Positions 9,548-21,147 of a DNA stretch of 64,000 nt are shown here, piece after piece; within the stretch, counting starts at the first letter, position 1, and each line of letters starts with the position of its first letter. The notes under the pieces were generated by a model, which was not told the DNA's origin, did not search any database, and worked only from the letters and a program-made list of their open reading frames with translations. This DNA is from Dyella_A sp035685805 (GTDB taxonomy: Bacteria > Pseudomonadota > Gammaproteobacteria > Xanthomonadales > Rhodanobacteraceae). The DNA is taken from positions 1 to 64,000 of the forward strand of contig NZ_DASSAB010000057.1 of the NCBI RefSeq assembly GCF_035685805.1. The letters run 5' to 3'. The translations under genes were made by a program, and so were the position numbers.

Positions 9548-9843
9548 GCCTGGTACGCATCAATCGACTACGCTGCCTGGCTGGTCGCGAGGACGTGCTG
9601 GAGTCGCGACTCGCGCAGGCGCAGGATGCGGCGCAGCGCGAGCGCGGCTGCATCGGCTACCGCTGGCTGCGCTTATCCGGTGGCGACTATCTCGGCATCA
9701 GCGAATGGGCCGATGAGGCCGCCTGGACAGCGCATCTGGCGTCGCCGGCGTTCAAGCACTTTTTCGCGCTGGAGCAGGCCTCGCCCTGCACCGCCGGGCC
9801 GCCCGAGCACGACTCGGCCACCGACATCGGAGCCATGCCATGA
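9544..9843 (+). CDS. Antibiotic biosynthesis monooxygenase (ABM) domain protein
   Basis: This 99-residue protein matches the small dimeric alpha/beta-barrel ABM fold: a first strand VRINRLRCLAG, a helix (VLESRLAQAQDAAQRERGC), then GYRWLRL and a strand-plus-helix ISEWADEAAWTAHLASPAFKHF in two parts. ABM proteins include cofactor-free quinol monooxygenases (YgiN type), and the pairing here with a quinone-reductase-like enzyme fits quinone turnover. Both ends overlap the neighbours by ATGA, showing tight coupling in the operon. Confidence 0.82.
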   Translation: MSLVRINRLRCLAGREDVLESRLAQAQDAAQRERGCIGYRWLRLSGGDYLGISEWADEAAWTAHLASPAFKHFFALEQASPCTAGPPEHDSATDIGAMP

Positions 9844-10472
9844 TCGACCTTTACACCTGGGGCACACCGAACGGGCAGAAGGCCTCGATCATGCTGTGCG
9901 AAACGGGACTGCCGCATCGCGTGCACCCGATCGACCTGCGCACCGGCATGCAGCGCGCACCCGCCTACCTGGCGATCAACCCCAACGGCAAGATCCCGGC
10001 CATCGTCGACCACGATCCACCGGCGCCGGTGACGCTGTTCGAGTCCGGCGCCATCCTCATCTACCTCGCCGAAAAATCCGGCCGGCTTCTCGGCGACAAC
10101 GCGCGCCAGCGTGCCGCCGCCATCGCCTGGACCTTCTGGCAAGTCGGCGGCATTGGTCCGATGCTCGGCCAGTGGATGCACTTCAGTCGGGCTGCACCGG
10201 AGCCGCTGCCGTATGCCGTGGACCGGTTCCGGCAAGAGGTCGATCGCCTGCTCGGCCTGCTTGACCAGCACCTGGGTGAGCATGAGTACCTGGCCGAAAT
10301 TTTCTCCATCGCCGACATCGCCAATTTCACCTGGGCGACTGCTGCCATGCGACTGCTTGGCGCTGCTGACCCCAACGCCACGGCCGGCTACACGCACATC
10401 GCACAGTGGCTGGCTCGGGTGGGCGAGCGACCGGGTGTAATCGAGGGCATGGCCATACCGGCCGTGGCCTGA
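9840..10472 (+). CDS. Glutathione S-transferase, YfcG-like (disulfide-bond oxidoreductase type)
   Basis: The 210-residue protein has an N-terminal thioredoxin-like domain (MIDLYTWGTPNGQKASIML; NPNGKIPAIVDH; LFESGAILIYLAEKSG) and an all-helical C-terminal domain (WTFWQVGGIGPMLGQ; FSIADIANF). The TPNG motif in place of a catalytic Cys, the NPNGKIPAI loop and FESGAI are hallmarks of the Nu-class YfcG/YghU enzymes, which use glutathione to reduce disulfides or peroxides. It is the last gene of the operon and overlaps the ABM gene by four bases. Confidence 0.9.
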   Translation: MIDLYTWGTPNGQKASIMLCETGLPHRVHPIDLRTGMQRAPAYLAINPNGKIPAIVDHDPPAPVTLFESGAILIYLAEKSGRLLGDNARQRAAAIAWTFWQVGGIGPMLGQWMHFSRAAPEPLPYAVDRFRQEVDRLLGLLDQHLGEHEYLAEIFSIADIANFTWATAAMRLLGAADPNATAGYTHIAQWLARVGERPGVIEGMAIPAVA

Positions 10473-10733
10473 GCGCGTCGCGGATGCACCGGCCGCGGCG
10501 GCACGCCGGTCGGCTCGCCCTGCCGGCGACCACTCAGTGGGCCGATGGCTCCTCTCACGTGCCCTCCCGTCGCTTCGCCGCCCTGCCAAACGATTGCCGG
10601 CGAGTGAACTGCGCTCGCCGCCGGGTCATGCCATCGGCGCCTGACATCTGTCACCGCAGCCGCCTTGCGATGCGCACTGGCCGGCAGGTTGCACACGCGC
10701 GATGCTCCCGGCCACCAATGAGGGGAGCACGCG

Positions 10734-11546
10734 ATGGCAAGGAACCACACCCGCATCCAGCCATGGGTCGACATTGGGACCCTGGTGGGGTTGGCGCTGT
10801 TGCTGTTGCCATTGCTCACCATGGCGCACGAGCTGCTCGGTCACGCCGTCGTGTGCGTTGCCACCGGGCACCAGCCCAGCGAGCTGGGTGCGTATTACAT
10901 CGAGTGTCCGGGCACCCAGGGGTGGTCGACGCGGTGGGTGGCGATGGCCGGTACTTGCGTGGATGTCGTGCTGGCTGCGCTGGCCTACATGTTCTGGCGT
11001 CGGGCGACCCGGCCGTTGCCGCGCGTGGTGGCCTGGATCGTGTTTGCCGTGAAGGGCATGGTGGCCGCCGGCTACTGGATGTTCTCCGGCGCCACCAACC
11101 TCGGCGACTGGGGGCCGGACGCGGGCGGCGGCGTGGGTCCGCTGCCGTGGCCGTGGCTGTGGCGCGCCGGGCTGTTCGTGATTGGCCTCGTTGCCTACGT
11201 CGGGGTGGTGCGCGTCGCCATCCGCATGCTCGGTGCCATGCTCGGCGGCGGTGACCACGCCGCGCGCGTGAAGCGGCAGATTGCCATGACGGTGTACGTG
11301 GTCGGCGGCGCCAGCGCGCTGCTGGTCGGCCTGTTCAACCCGCATGGCCTGGTGATCACGCTGACCTCGGCGGTGGCCGCATCGTTTGGTGGCACCGCCG
11401 GATTGTTCAACGTGGCCTACTCCCGCCGGCCGGATCTACCGGCGCAGCCGTTCGTCATCGAACGCCGTCCGGCGCTGCTCGTCCTGGGCGTGCTGGTCAC
11501 CGCGGCTTTCGCGGCCGTGCTCGGGCCGACGCTCTACTTGCACTAG
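10734..11546 (+). CDS. Polytopic membrane protein with HELLGH motif (M50-like, uncertain)
   Basis: The product has 270 residues with likely membrane helices near 13-40, 67-86, 98-117, 140-165, 184-204, 207-228 and 247-267. The first helix contains HELLGH (His32, Glu33, His37). Site-2-type (M50) proteases carry HExxH inside a membrane helix, but here the second His is one residue too far, so the motif is HExxxH. A second acidic site may lie in TNLGDWGPD (121-129). It could be a diverged or inactive M50-like protein. It stands alone, convergent with the phytase-like gene; the 261-bp upstream gap holds only a weak 7-bp hairpin at 10598-10620. Confidence 0.6.
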   Translation: MARNHTRIQPWVDIGTLVGLALLLLPLLTMAHELLGHAVVCVATGHQPSELGAYYIECPGTQGWSTRWVAMAGTCVDVVLAALAYMFWRRATRPLPRVVAWIVFAVKGMVAAGYWMFSGATNLGDWGPDAGGGVGPLPWPWLWRAGLFVIGLVAYVGVVRVAIRMLGAMLGGGDHAARVKRQIAMTVYVVGGASALLVGLFNPHGLVITLTSAVAASFGGTAGLFNVAYSRRPDLPAQPFVIERRPALLVLGVLVTAAFAAVLGPTLYLH

Positions 11547-11637
11547 CGACGCGCCCAAAAGCGCGCGCCGACGCCCGCATCCATCGCGCCGGCACTCGTT
11601 CAACACCGCACTCTCACCACCCCGCCCTCCGACGCAG

Positions 11638-11665
11638 CACCCTCGCCACCGGGGTGGAGAGGGTG
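11638..11665. terminator. GC-rich hairpin between convergent genes
   Basis: The sequence reads CACCCTC-G-CCACC-GG-GGTGG-A-GAGGGTG, a 12-bp stem with one internal mismatch and a two-base loop. It lies between the convergent 10734-11546 and 11709-13157 genes, where a two-way terminator is expected. There is no T-tract, so termination without Rho is uncertain. Confidence 0.4.
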
Positions 11666-11708
11666 CCGCCACCGGCACGCACTTGCGTGATGGTGACGCC
11701 GCGGCGCC

Positions 11709-13157
11709 CTACTCCCCGCGACAGCGGTCGTCGTCGTGGCCAAAGCCGTGGCCGCGACCGTGCCCGCGACTGAACCGCTGCGGCTGGTAACCCGGCAGGT
11801 CCGCGTCCTCGAAGCCGAACACGAAGAAGCGGTTGGGGTTGTCCACGCCCTGCGGGTAGACGTCGTCGGTCACCGTGGCGAGGAAGTCGTTGTCGTTGGC
11901 GACAAACAGCGTGTGCACGCGATGGCCGTCGCGCATCACGTCCGGGCCAAACGCGATGCCCTCGATCTTGGCCGGGATCGCCTTCGGCGCCAGGCCGTGG
12001 GCGCCCAATGCGGCCACCAGGTCGAGGAAGTCCTGCTTGCTCACCGCCGCCGCGCCCAGCGCATTCGCACCGCTGAGCTGGCTCACCTCCTGCGCGTGAC
12101 TGAGGTCGATACGCATCAGGTGCTTGAACACCGCGCTGCTGCCGTCGCCCAGGCCCTTGCCGTCGCGCTCGTCCACCAGGAACTCGTGGTCGTTGATCGC
12201 CACGATCTCGCTCACGGTGGTGTACTTGGGCTTGCTCGCGCTGCCCACGTTGGTCAGCGGGTAGGCGTACTGACGCGTGCGCCCGGTGGCCAGGTCCAGC
12301 TGCACGATGCGCGTGGTGGCGGCCTTGGTGCCGCCGTCCTGCAGCAGCGGGCTCTGCATGATGCCGGTGAGCGTGCGGCCGTCCGGAGAGATCGCCAGGC
12401 CTTCCATGCCCTTGTTCGCCACACGGCCGCTGGTGTTGCCGTCGATCTCGGCATCACCGGTGGGCGCGGTATGCGCCACGCCCAGCATGTCTGGCAGGCG
12501 GTAGGCCATGGTGCGCACGCCGCTGCGGCGGTCGAAGCGGTAGATGTACGGGCCGTACTCGTCGGACACGTACACCGACTCGCCGTCGGCGCTCACGCGG
12601 ATGCCTTCCGGATCCAGCCGCCCGTTGAACGGCGAGCCCGAAGGCTGGCCCGGCATGGCGTTGTCCGAGCGCCCGGTGAAGTAGTTGCGGAACGGTCGGT
12701 TCAGCGCGGGCCGACCATTGGGCAGGTTCACCGCGGTGCCGTCGCCGTAGTACAGCGGAAACAGATCAGCCAGCAGCGTGGTGTCGCGCAGCCGCGGCGA
12801 CAGCGTAAACGGCAGCGCCGCGCCCGGCGCGCTGGGCGAGAGCGTCATGCGCAGCGTCTGGAAGCGGTCGATGTACGAGGCCGTGTCGTCCGAGAGCGCG
12901 TTGTAGGGCGTCGCATTGGGGCCACGATCCGGCAGCGCCAGGAAGGTGTCGCAGCCGGCATAGGCCAGCCCCGAACCCAGCCCACCAAGCACGTTGCCCG
13001 GCACGTTGTTCTCAAGCACCCGCGCGGTGCGGTGCGCCAGGTCACCACCGTGACCGTCGAGCTGGCCCGCGGCGATCAGGTCCACGCCGGCAAACGCGGG
13101 ACCGGCCATCGCCAGAGCAAGGGCCGCAAACAAGGCAACACGCGTGCATCGGATCAT
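11709..13157 (-). CDS. Secreted esterase-like/phytase-like beta-propeller protein
   Basis: The product has 482 residues from the ATG at 13157, with GGAG eight bases upstream; an earlier in-frame start (13199) would place residues ahead of the signal peptide and was rejected. Residues 1-23 (MIRCTRVALFAALALAMAGP...) are a signal peptide. The rest matches the 'esterase-like activity of phytase' family: LDPEGIRVSADGESVYVSDEYGP, NKGMEGLAISPDGRTL and KIEGIAFGPDV show the repeated E-G-I/L-A propeller blades. It is probably periplasmic or secreted and may act on phosphoesters. The C-terminus is His/Gly/Asp-rich (SRGHGRGHGFGHDDD), perhaps metal-binding. Confidence 0.88.
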   Translation of the reverse strand: MIRCTRVALFAALALAMAGPAFAGVDLIAAGQLDGHGGDLAHRTARVLENNVPGNVLGGLGSGLAYAGCDTFLALPDRGPNATPYNALSDDTASYIDRFQTLRMTLSPSAPGAALPFTLSPRLRDTTLLADLFPLYYGDGTAVNLPNGRPALNRPFRNYFTGRSDNAMPGQPSGSPFNGRLDPEGIRVSADGESVYVSDEYGPYIYRFDRRSGVRTMAYRLPDMLGVAHTAPTGDAEIDGNTSGRVANKGMEGLAISPDGRTLTGIMQSPLLQDGGTKAATTRIVQLDLATGRTRQYAYPLTNVGSASKPKYTTVSEIVAINDHEFLVDERDGKGLGDGSSAVFKHLMRIDLSHAQEVSQLSGANALGAAAVSKQDFLDLVAALGAHGLAPKAIPAKIEGIAFGPDVMRDGHRVHTLFVANDNDFLATVTDDVYPQGVDNPNRFFVFGFEDADLPGYQPQRFSRGHGRGHGFGHDDDRCRGE

Positions 13158-13316
13158 CGTGCATCTCCGCTGGAGGGGAAAAGTCCAGCGAGCGTGCATC
13201 GGGTGTGTGGCAGTGGGATGACCTTGGGGCTACGGGGCGGGAGGTGCAGCGAAAGAGGAGCTGGGGAATGGGGGCTCACGCGCCCCGGGCGGCAGGGGAC
13301 GGGCCATTGCTTCAAA

Positions 13317-13340
13317 AAAGTACACTCTGACCCCTGTTTC
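13317..13340 (+). repeat. Left terminal inverted repeat of the nuclease cassette
   Basis: Core ACTCTGACC with outer AAAGT and inner TGTTT. It pairs with 15014-15037 in inverted orientation (19/24 identical) and lies 209 bases before the start of the enclosed gene. Confidence 0.65.
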
Positions 13341-13548
13341 GCAGGACGCGGAACCGCACTATTAGTTGCGACGCCTTGTTCCCTGACCCATTTGCGGAGA
13401 GCGTGATGTAGAAGGACGCAACACCGCACCAAGGCTGTCACTTAATGAGACGCGGGGGGTCTGGGTTTAGTGATTTTGGATGCCCTATACACGAAGTCAA
13501 CCGAGCAATAAACTGACCCAAGGACGACAAACAGGGAAGCGCCGGACT

Positions 13549-15009
13549 ATGAACATATATTTCTCAGACTACTTCTCCATATCACCAGAGGTAATGAAGG
13601 AGTATGGCGCATTTAACATTTCACTAATCAACGATTTACCAGTGTTTATAGACCCATTCCTGTTGTTTAACAGCGAAAAACCAAAATATCGAGATCTTCA
13701 TCAAAAGATAATTGATTATCTCAAGTTCCTTAGAGAAATGTCAGGCAAGGGCGCAATATCTAGCGGTCTGATAAATCAATGGTTTGTATTCAAGGAAGTC
13801 AAACAGAACTGGCTCGGCTACAGCAAAGTGGGAAATAACGGATCAGGACTAGGCGCAGGCTTCGCATCGGCACTCAATGAAAATTTGACCGGAATTTTTC
13901 ACAATTTCGGCGACGAGCAGATAACTAAAGGCAGCCACCTAGAGAAACTCTGCTTAATTAAAGATGGAGTAGGAAAAGACAGCATTAGCGACTTCACAAC
14001 CAGCCTGATAAAAGGCTTCCTTTGCGAATATACTCAAGAATTTGCCAAAGCGCACCTCAAAAAGAGCCAAACAAAGAAAGTAAACGTCCCCCACACGGAA
14101 TTCAATTACACCCTACGAAGGTGGATGCCGAGATGGTTTGATCTTCCTTTCATTGACGGCGACTTTGTACTTCTAACACCAAGAGATATCCTCACAAAGG
14201 ATGATTCGTGGATAAATAAGAACGACATTATTGGAGATTTCGATGACATCGTCCTCGCGATTCCAAACGAGCAGCTTCGCGCCCAGATTAACGAGTATTT
14301 CATTCGACAGCTCCCAGAAAACCCCAGACAGCGTGAAGTCAACAAAGCAGTTGCCCGAACCCTCAGGGAGTTTCCACGCCTGATCGACCAGTACATCCGG
14401 CTCAAAGAAGATCATGGAGATAAGGCAACAGCTATAAGCGACGCAAAACTGAGGGAGGTTGAGTCGCTTTTCGTATCCAAAGTCTCGGATTTGGTAGCCG
14501 AACTTAGAGAAGGCGGTGAATTCTACAAGGAAGTTGGAGACACGTTTGAAGAAGCTTCGAGGCGGGTTGCCTTCCTGAAGCAAGTCATCGAGAACAACGA
14601 TGGATATAGATTTTTCTACGTCAAGGGGCAACCTGTTAAGCGTGAATCGGACCTCCAGCTCATATTTAGATTGACTTGGTACGCATCTGATGATGACGTC
14701 AACTCTGAGGTAAACAACGGCCGAGGACCGGTCGACTACAAGATTTCGAGAGGATCCAAAGATTCCACACTGGTCGAATTTAAGCTCGCCAGCAACTCCA
14801 AGCTACGACAAAACCTGGCAAATCAGGTAAAGGTGTATGAAGCTGCGAATCAAACAAAGAAGTCAGTTAAAGCAATCCTTTATTTTTCGCACTCAGAGTA
14901 CGAGTTGGTGAGGAAAGTGATGCGTGACCTAGGGCTTAAAGAAGGCCCAGATTTCTTTCTGATAGATGCACAGCGCGACAATAAGCCTTCAGCTTCAAAT
15001 GTAAAGTAA
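13549..15009 (+). CDS. Uncharacterised protein with PD-(D/E)XK-like nuclease C-terminus
   Basis: The product has 486 residues and I cannot name its family. Residues 390-430 contain GPVDYK (Asp396), then VEFK (Glu410, Lys412), then QVKVY (Gln426, Tyr430): the D...ExK plus QxxxY arrangement of restriction-endonuclease-like folds. The N-terminal ~370 residues are helical (MNIYFSDYFSISPEVMKEYG; LPVFIDPFLLFNS) with no motif I can assign. The base composition and codon use (many A/T third positions) differ sharply from the neighbours, and the gene is alone between inverted repeats, so it was almost certainly acquired. A phage or plasmid defence role is a reasonable guess but not shown. The ATG at 13549 starts a normal N-terminus; the frame is open to 13480. 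Confidence 0.75.
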   Translation: MNIYFSDYFSISPEVMKEYGAFNISLINDLPVFIDPFLLFNSEKPKYRDLHQKIIDYLKFLREMSGKGAISSGLINQWFVFKEVKQNWLGYSKVGNNGSGLGAGFASALNENLTGIFHNFGDEQITKGSHLEKLCLIKDGVGKDSISDFTTSLIKGFLCEYTQEFAKAHLKKSQTKKVNVPHTEFNYTLRRWMPRWFDLPFIDGDFVLLTPRDILTKDDSWINKNDIIGDFDDIVLAIPNEQLRAQINEYFIRQLPENPRQREVNKAVARTLREFPRLIDQYIRLKEDHGDKATAISDAKLREVESLFVSKVSDLVAELREGGEFYKEVGDTFEEASRRVAFLKQVIENNDGYRFFYVKGQPVKRESDLQLIFRLTWYASDDDVNSEVNNGRGPVDYKISRGSKDSTLVEFKLASNSKLRQNLANQVKVYEAANQTKKSVKAILYFSHSEYELVRKVMRDLGLKEGPDFFLIDAQRDNKPSASNVK

Positions 15010-15013
15010 CGCC

Positions 15014-15037
15014 AAAACACAGGTCAGAGTCGACTTT
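15014..15037 (-). repeat. Right terminal inverted repeat of the nuclease cassette
   Basis: Contains GGTCAGAGT, the complement of the left-end core. It begins four bases after the stop codon of the enclosed gene, so the cassette is one gene plus its ends. Confidence 0.65.
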
Positions 15038-15067
15038 CGAGTGCCTGCTTCGGCCGGAAGGCAACAT

Positions 15068-15415
15068 CTACGGCGAATTCTGCTCCGCCTGCTCCAGAAA
15101 CAAACTCTGTAGATCTCCCGCCAGATCCCGCCCGTCGCTTATCAGACGAAACTGGCACTCCTCGCCGCCGAGCGGGCAACTGCCGTCGATCACCCCGAGC
15201 ACGTTGGCGGTGGCATCGATGGTCACCTGGCGGGTCAGCTCCAGAAGCACCTCCCGCTGATCGGCGGACAGATCGCGGAAGACGCTCAGCACGCGTCGCC
15301 AGTACGGATCGGAGGCCCGATCGATGTCGGTGTTCAGCAGCAGGTCGCGGTAGATGGCGTGATTTTCCTCCACGACGGCCGCGTTGAGTTGCGCTACGAA
15401 GTCGCGGGGTGTCAT
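15068..15415 (-). CDS. Hypothetical protein, 115 residues
   Basis: The ATG at 15415 follows GGAGGCTTC, a good ribosome-binding site. The product is soluble and mostly helical (MTPRDFVAQLNAAVVEENHA; LSVFRDLSADQREVLLELTRQV), with two Cys residues near 84-90 in GSCPLGGEECQF. No family is recognised; sequences like this are seen annotated only as hypothetical. It lies just outside the right end of the nuclease cassette and has the GC-rich codon use of the host, so it is probably not part of that cassette. Confidence 0.65.
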   Translation of the reverse strand: MTPRDFVAQLNAAVVEENHAIYRDLLLNTDIDRASDPYWRRVLSVFRDLSADQREVLLELTRQVTIDATANVLGVIDGSCPLGGEECQFRLISDGRDLAGDLQSLFLEQAEQNSP

Positions 15416-15688
15416 GAAGCCTCCAGAGTTCCGTCGCCGCTCGTCCCCGGACCGGGGGCAGGCCCCGTTATCCCACATCTGCCTCGGGTTTAGGCCGGCG
15501 CCGGGGCGCCCTGGCGAACCGGCAGTCAGTGCGCGCGCACTGCGAAGCACCGGAGCCTGACTCAATCTTCCCTGCTTCGACTCAGCGTTTGCGTCGCAAG
15601 GGGGCGCACCCGGGGCTGAGCCCGCACCGTGTTCGGCGCGGCGCCATCCACAACAAGCCCGCGGCCCGGCCCAGAGCCAGGCACACCT

Positions 15689-18763
<3,075 letters not shown>

Positions 18764-19217
18764 CGGCGTGCCCCGGCGCGTGCACCGTCACCGGCGCGCA
18801 CGCGCGCCGGGCTCGACGGTTGCCGCGGACACGGCTGCTTGTTCCACCCACCCATCTGGCGCTCCGACATACGCGAGGTCGGCGCGTCGGCAGATCCCGG
18901 CGCACGCGGCCTTCAGGCAAACCAGCGGGCGAAGACACACTGAACCGACGACCGGGCCGCCCGCGCCTCCCGCCTGCAGGGGTTATCGGCTGCGGCGCAG
19001 AACCATTGAATGCCGGCCGGACGGCGCCGGCCGACTCTGTTTGCGGGGGTCGACGCCGCCGCCGGGGCCGCCGGAGCGTGGCGGCGGGTCGTGCGGCGCG
19101 CCGCTTCGGATCGCCGCGCTCGAGGCGAGGGTCGGCAGATGAGCCGGATACGCCGGGCTTCCCTCCTCGCTTCCGCCGGCGGCGGGAGCGCCTGTCGCCC
19201 CCGCCACCGGTCGCCGA
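18764..19217. other. 454-bp region without a convincing gene
   Basis: Between the kinase start and the next membrane-protein stop. Reading frames here are Arg/Pro/Gly-rich and look like GC-rich shadows. It probably holds the kinase promoter; I could not place -35/-10 boxes. Confidence 0.4.
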
Positions 19218-19769
19218 TCAACTGCGGCGGGGCGTGCGTGCCAGCAGATGGCGCAGGCCAGCCAGCGCAGCCCGGGTCGCGCGGTGAATCACCAGTGCGA
19301 TCAGCGCCAAGACCGAGCCGACCACGCTCGGCAACACGCCACCAAAGGTGTACGCCATGCCGAGGATGAAACCCAACAGGTACTCGGCGCGATGGATCGG
19401 CACGAAAACGGCGATCACGAACAGGGCCTCGAACAACGCGCCGGTCACCGACTCCCTGCCGAGCGTGAAAAACACCGCCAGCAACACGCCGTAGCAAAGT
19501 CCTCCGGCCAAACCGATCAGCGCAGGCCGCCCTGCCGTTGCGCCTTGCGATGCCACGCGTCGCTGCACACGACCGAGCAGCAGCCAGCCCATGCATGGCA
19601 GCACCAGCGCGCCCCAGCCGTTGGAGATGGCCGGCATGTCCGCGCGGCCTAGAAAATGATGGCTGGCAACGCCGCCATGCGTGTATTGCCAACCAAGGAA
19701 GGCCCACTCGGCCAGCGCAACGCACGCCGTAATGGCGATGCGTACCCGCGAAAGCTGCCGCTCGTCCAT
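19218..19769 (-). CDS. Hypothetical polytopic membrane protein
   Basis: The product has 183 residues with likely membrane helices at about 9-28, 50-67, 82-103, 109-125 and 130-160, and a basic C-terminus (RATRAALAGLRHLLARTPRRS split by Leu/Ala). The alternation of hydrophobic spans and short charged loops supports a real inner-membrane protein. No family or motif is recognised, and the neighbours give no clue. Confidence 0.65.
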   Translation of the reverse strand: MDERQLSRVRIAITACVALAEWAFLGWQYTHGGVASHHFLGRADMPAISNGWGALVLPCMGWLLLGRVQRRVASQGATAGRPALIGLAGGLCYGVLLAVFFTLGRESVTGALFEALFVIAVFVPIHRAEYLLGFILGMAYTFGGVLPSVVGSVLALIALVIHRATRAALAGLRHLLARTPRRS

Positions 19770-19954
19770 GGCTCACCCCTTTGCCTGAAAAGATCGCCAC
19801 GGCAGCGCCGCCCGCCGACGGCACCATGCGCCCCGACGCATCATCATTGGCACGGATGTCCTCACCCAGTGCCGTTCGTAATCGGCGATCGGCACGCGTC
19901 GCTGGAGGGCGCTGGCGTCATGGTGGGTCCATGACGCGCGATCTTCGAACTGCT

Positions 19955-20359
19955 TCAGGCAGACAGCGTGGTCTCGATCCAGTCCCGCGCAAACCCCTCC
20001 AGGCTTTTCCGCGCCGGCACGCTGACCCCGCACACGCGCACCCACGCATCTGCCGCGACGATGAACGCCTGCCGCGCCTGATTCGTCGCCTGTCGCGCCG
20101 TCGCCTGCTGCTGGCGCAGACGCACCAAGTGCGGCGATGGCGGCCCCGGCCGCACGAACTTCTGGTCGCGCCGCAGCGCATCGGCCACCTGAGTCGTGCT
20201 TACCGCCGCGCGATGCACCGCCTCGCTCGCTTTCAGCAGCGCGTGCAGTGCCTCGCGCTTGGGCGGCGTGTCGACGAGCTCTGCCGGCAGGTCCGCGAAG
20301 TCGCCGGCATCGAGCCGGGCCAGCGCGGCGGTGTGGGGAAAGATGGCGGGAGTGGTCAT
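19955..20359 (-). CDS. Hypothetical helical protein, 134 residues
   Basis: Starting at the ATG at 20359, the product is Ala/Arg/Gln-rich and helical: KREALHALLKASEAVHRAAV and LVRLRQQQATARQATNQARQ suggest a coiled coil at about 45-110, followed by FIVAADAWVRVCG. A longer frame to 20416 adds residues that look non-coding. No known family. It may form an oligomer, but this is only from helix pattern. Confidence 0.5.
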   Translation of the reverse strand: MTTPAIFPHTAALARLDAGDFADLPAELVDTPPKREALHALLKASEAVHRAAVSTTQVADALRRDQKFVRPGPPSPHLVRLRQQQATARQATNQARQAFIVAADAWVRVCGVSVPARKSLEGFARDWIETTLSA

Positions 20360-20495
20360 GGCCGCTTGTTGGCGAGGGGAGCGCGCAGCGTGGCGCATGG
20401 ACGCCCGGCCCGCCACAGAAAAGCGTGCCGGATAGCCCCGGCACGACTCACGGGCCGACGCGTTGCCCCGTCGAATGCGGCTGCGCCGGCCGCGC

Positions 20496-20978
20496 TCAGC
20501 CGTCGCAGCCGGCGCGCTCCACCGACCAGATCACGTTCTGGATCTTCCACTTTCCGAGTTCGCGCACGAGGTCGAATTGCTGGTTGCCGCAGTGAACGAC
20601 CTTGCCATCGATGGCAAAGCGGTAGCGCCCCCACACCACGGCGATGTCGCCGTGCACCTGCACCTGCGGGGCCAGCATGCGCTCGACATAACGCTCCGGA
20701 CCCGGCGTCGCGTCGGCGTAGGCGGACAGAGCTGCATTACGTACCACCACATGTCTACCTGGCTGATGGAGCAGCACCGTGGCAGTGCCACCGGGCCGAA
20801 GATGACGGAGCGTGCCGGGCTGGTCGCGCGCCGAGACCGCGGCCAGCGTCGCGTCAACTTCGGCCAGCACCGCCCGCTACTCCGCTGTACGTGATGGCAC
20901 TGCGGCTGCGGCCGCACCGGCCACATGCGACATCGCGAGGAGCATGAGCGTGGAAACAAACCGATAGCGCATAGCCAT
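20496..20978 (-). pseudogene. Exported NTF2/SnoaL-like gene broken by an in-frame TAG
   Basis: From the ATG at 20978 (GGAG nine bases upstream) a signal peptide is read (MAMRYRFVSTLMLLAMSHVA...AAA), then after 33 codons a TAG at 20879-20877. The same frame continues for 126 more codons as an NTF2-like domain (VLAEVDATLAAVSARD; ERYVERMLAP; VVWGRYRFAIDG; GKWKIQNVIW). The pieces fit one exported protein of about 159 residues, similar in plan to the SnoaL-like protein at 6680-7195. A single nonsense change, or a sequencing error, would explain this. A GTG at 20870 could restart translation of the domain without its signal. Confidence 0.6.
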
Positions 20979-21147
20979 GCCGGTCTCCGATATGCGACGC
21001 CAGAGTCGCCTGGCACGGCCATTGTGCCGGTGCCCGATATAGCCATGCCGGCTCCGGTGGCAGGGCGTCAACCTGCCACCGTGCACCAGCGCAGCAAGCG
21101 GCCCCGGCGCCCTTCCCGTCCGACTGCCCTCCTGCGGCGAACCCGGC

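Larger units (their letters stand above)
13317..15037. mobile_element. AT-rich cassette bounded by 24-bp inverted repeats
   Basis: The left end 13317-13340 (AAAGTACACTCTGACCCCTGTTTC) and the right end 15014-15037 are inverted copies of each other matching at 19 of 24 positions. Between them lies one gene with roughly 40-45 % GC by eye in a genome near 68 %. Ends containing ACTCTGACC are, to my recollection, common around REP-associated/IS200-type elements in proteobacteria. No transposase is present inside, so movement would need help from elsewhere. I saw no clear target-site duplication. The 231-bp leader before the gene (13318-13548) has no other coding signal. Confidence 0.6.

Noticed and set aside
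13549..15009. Restriction-modification system
   Set aside because: No methyltransferase or specificity subunit is near; the gene is alone in the cassette.
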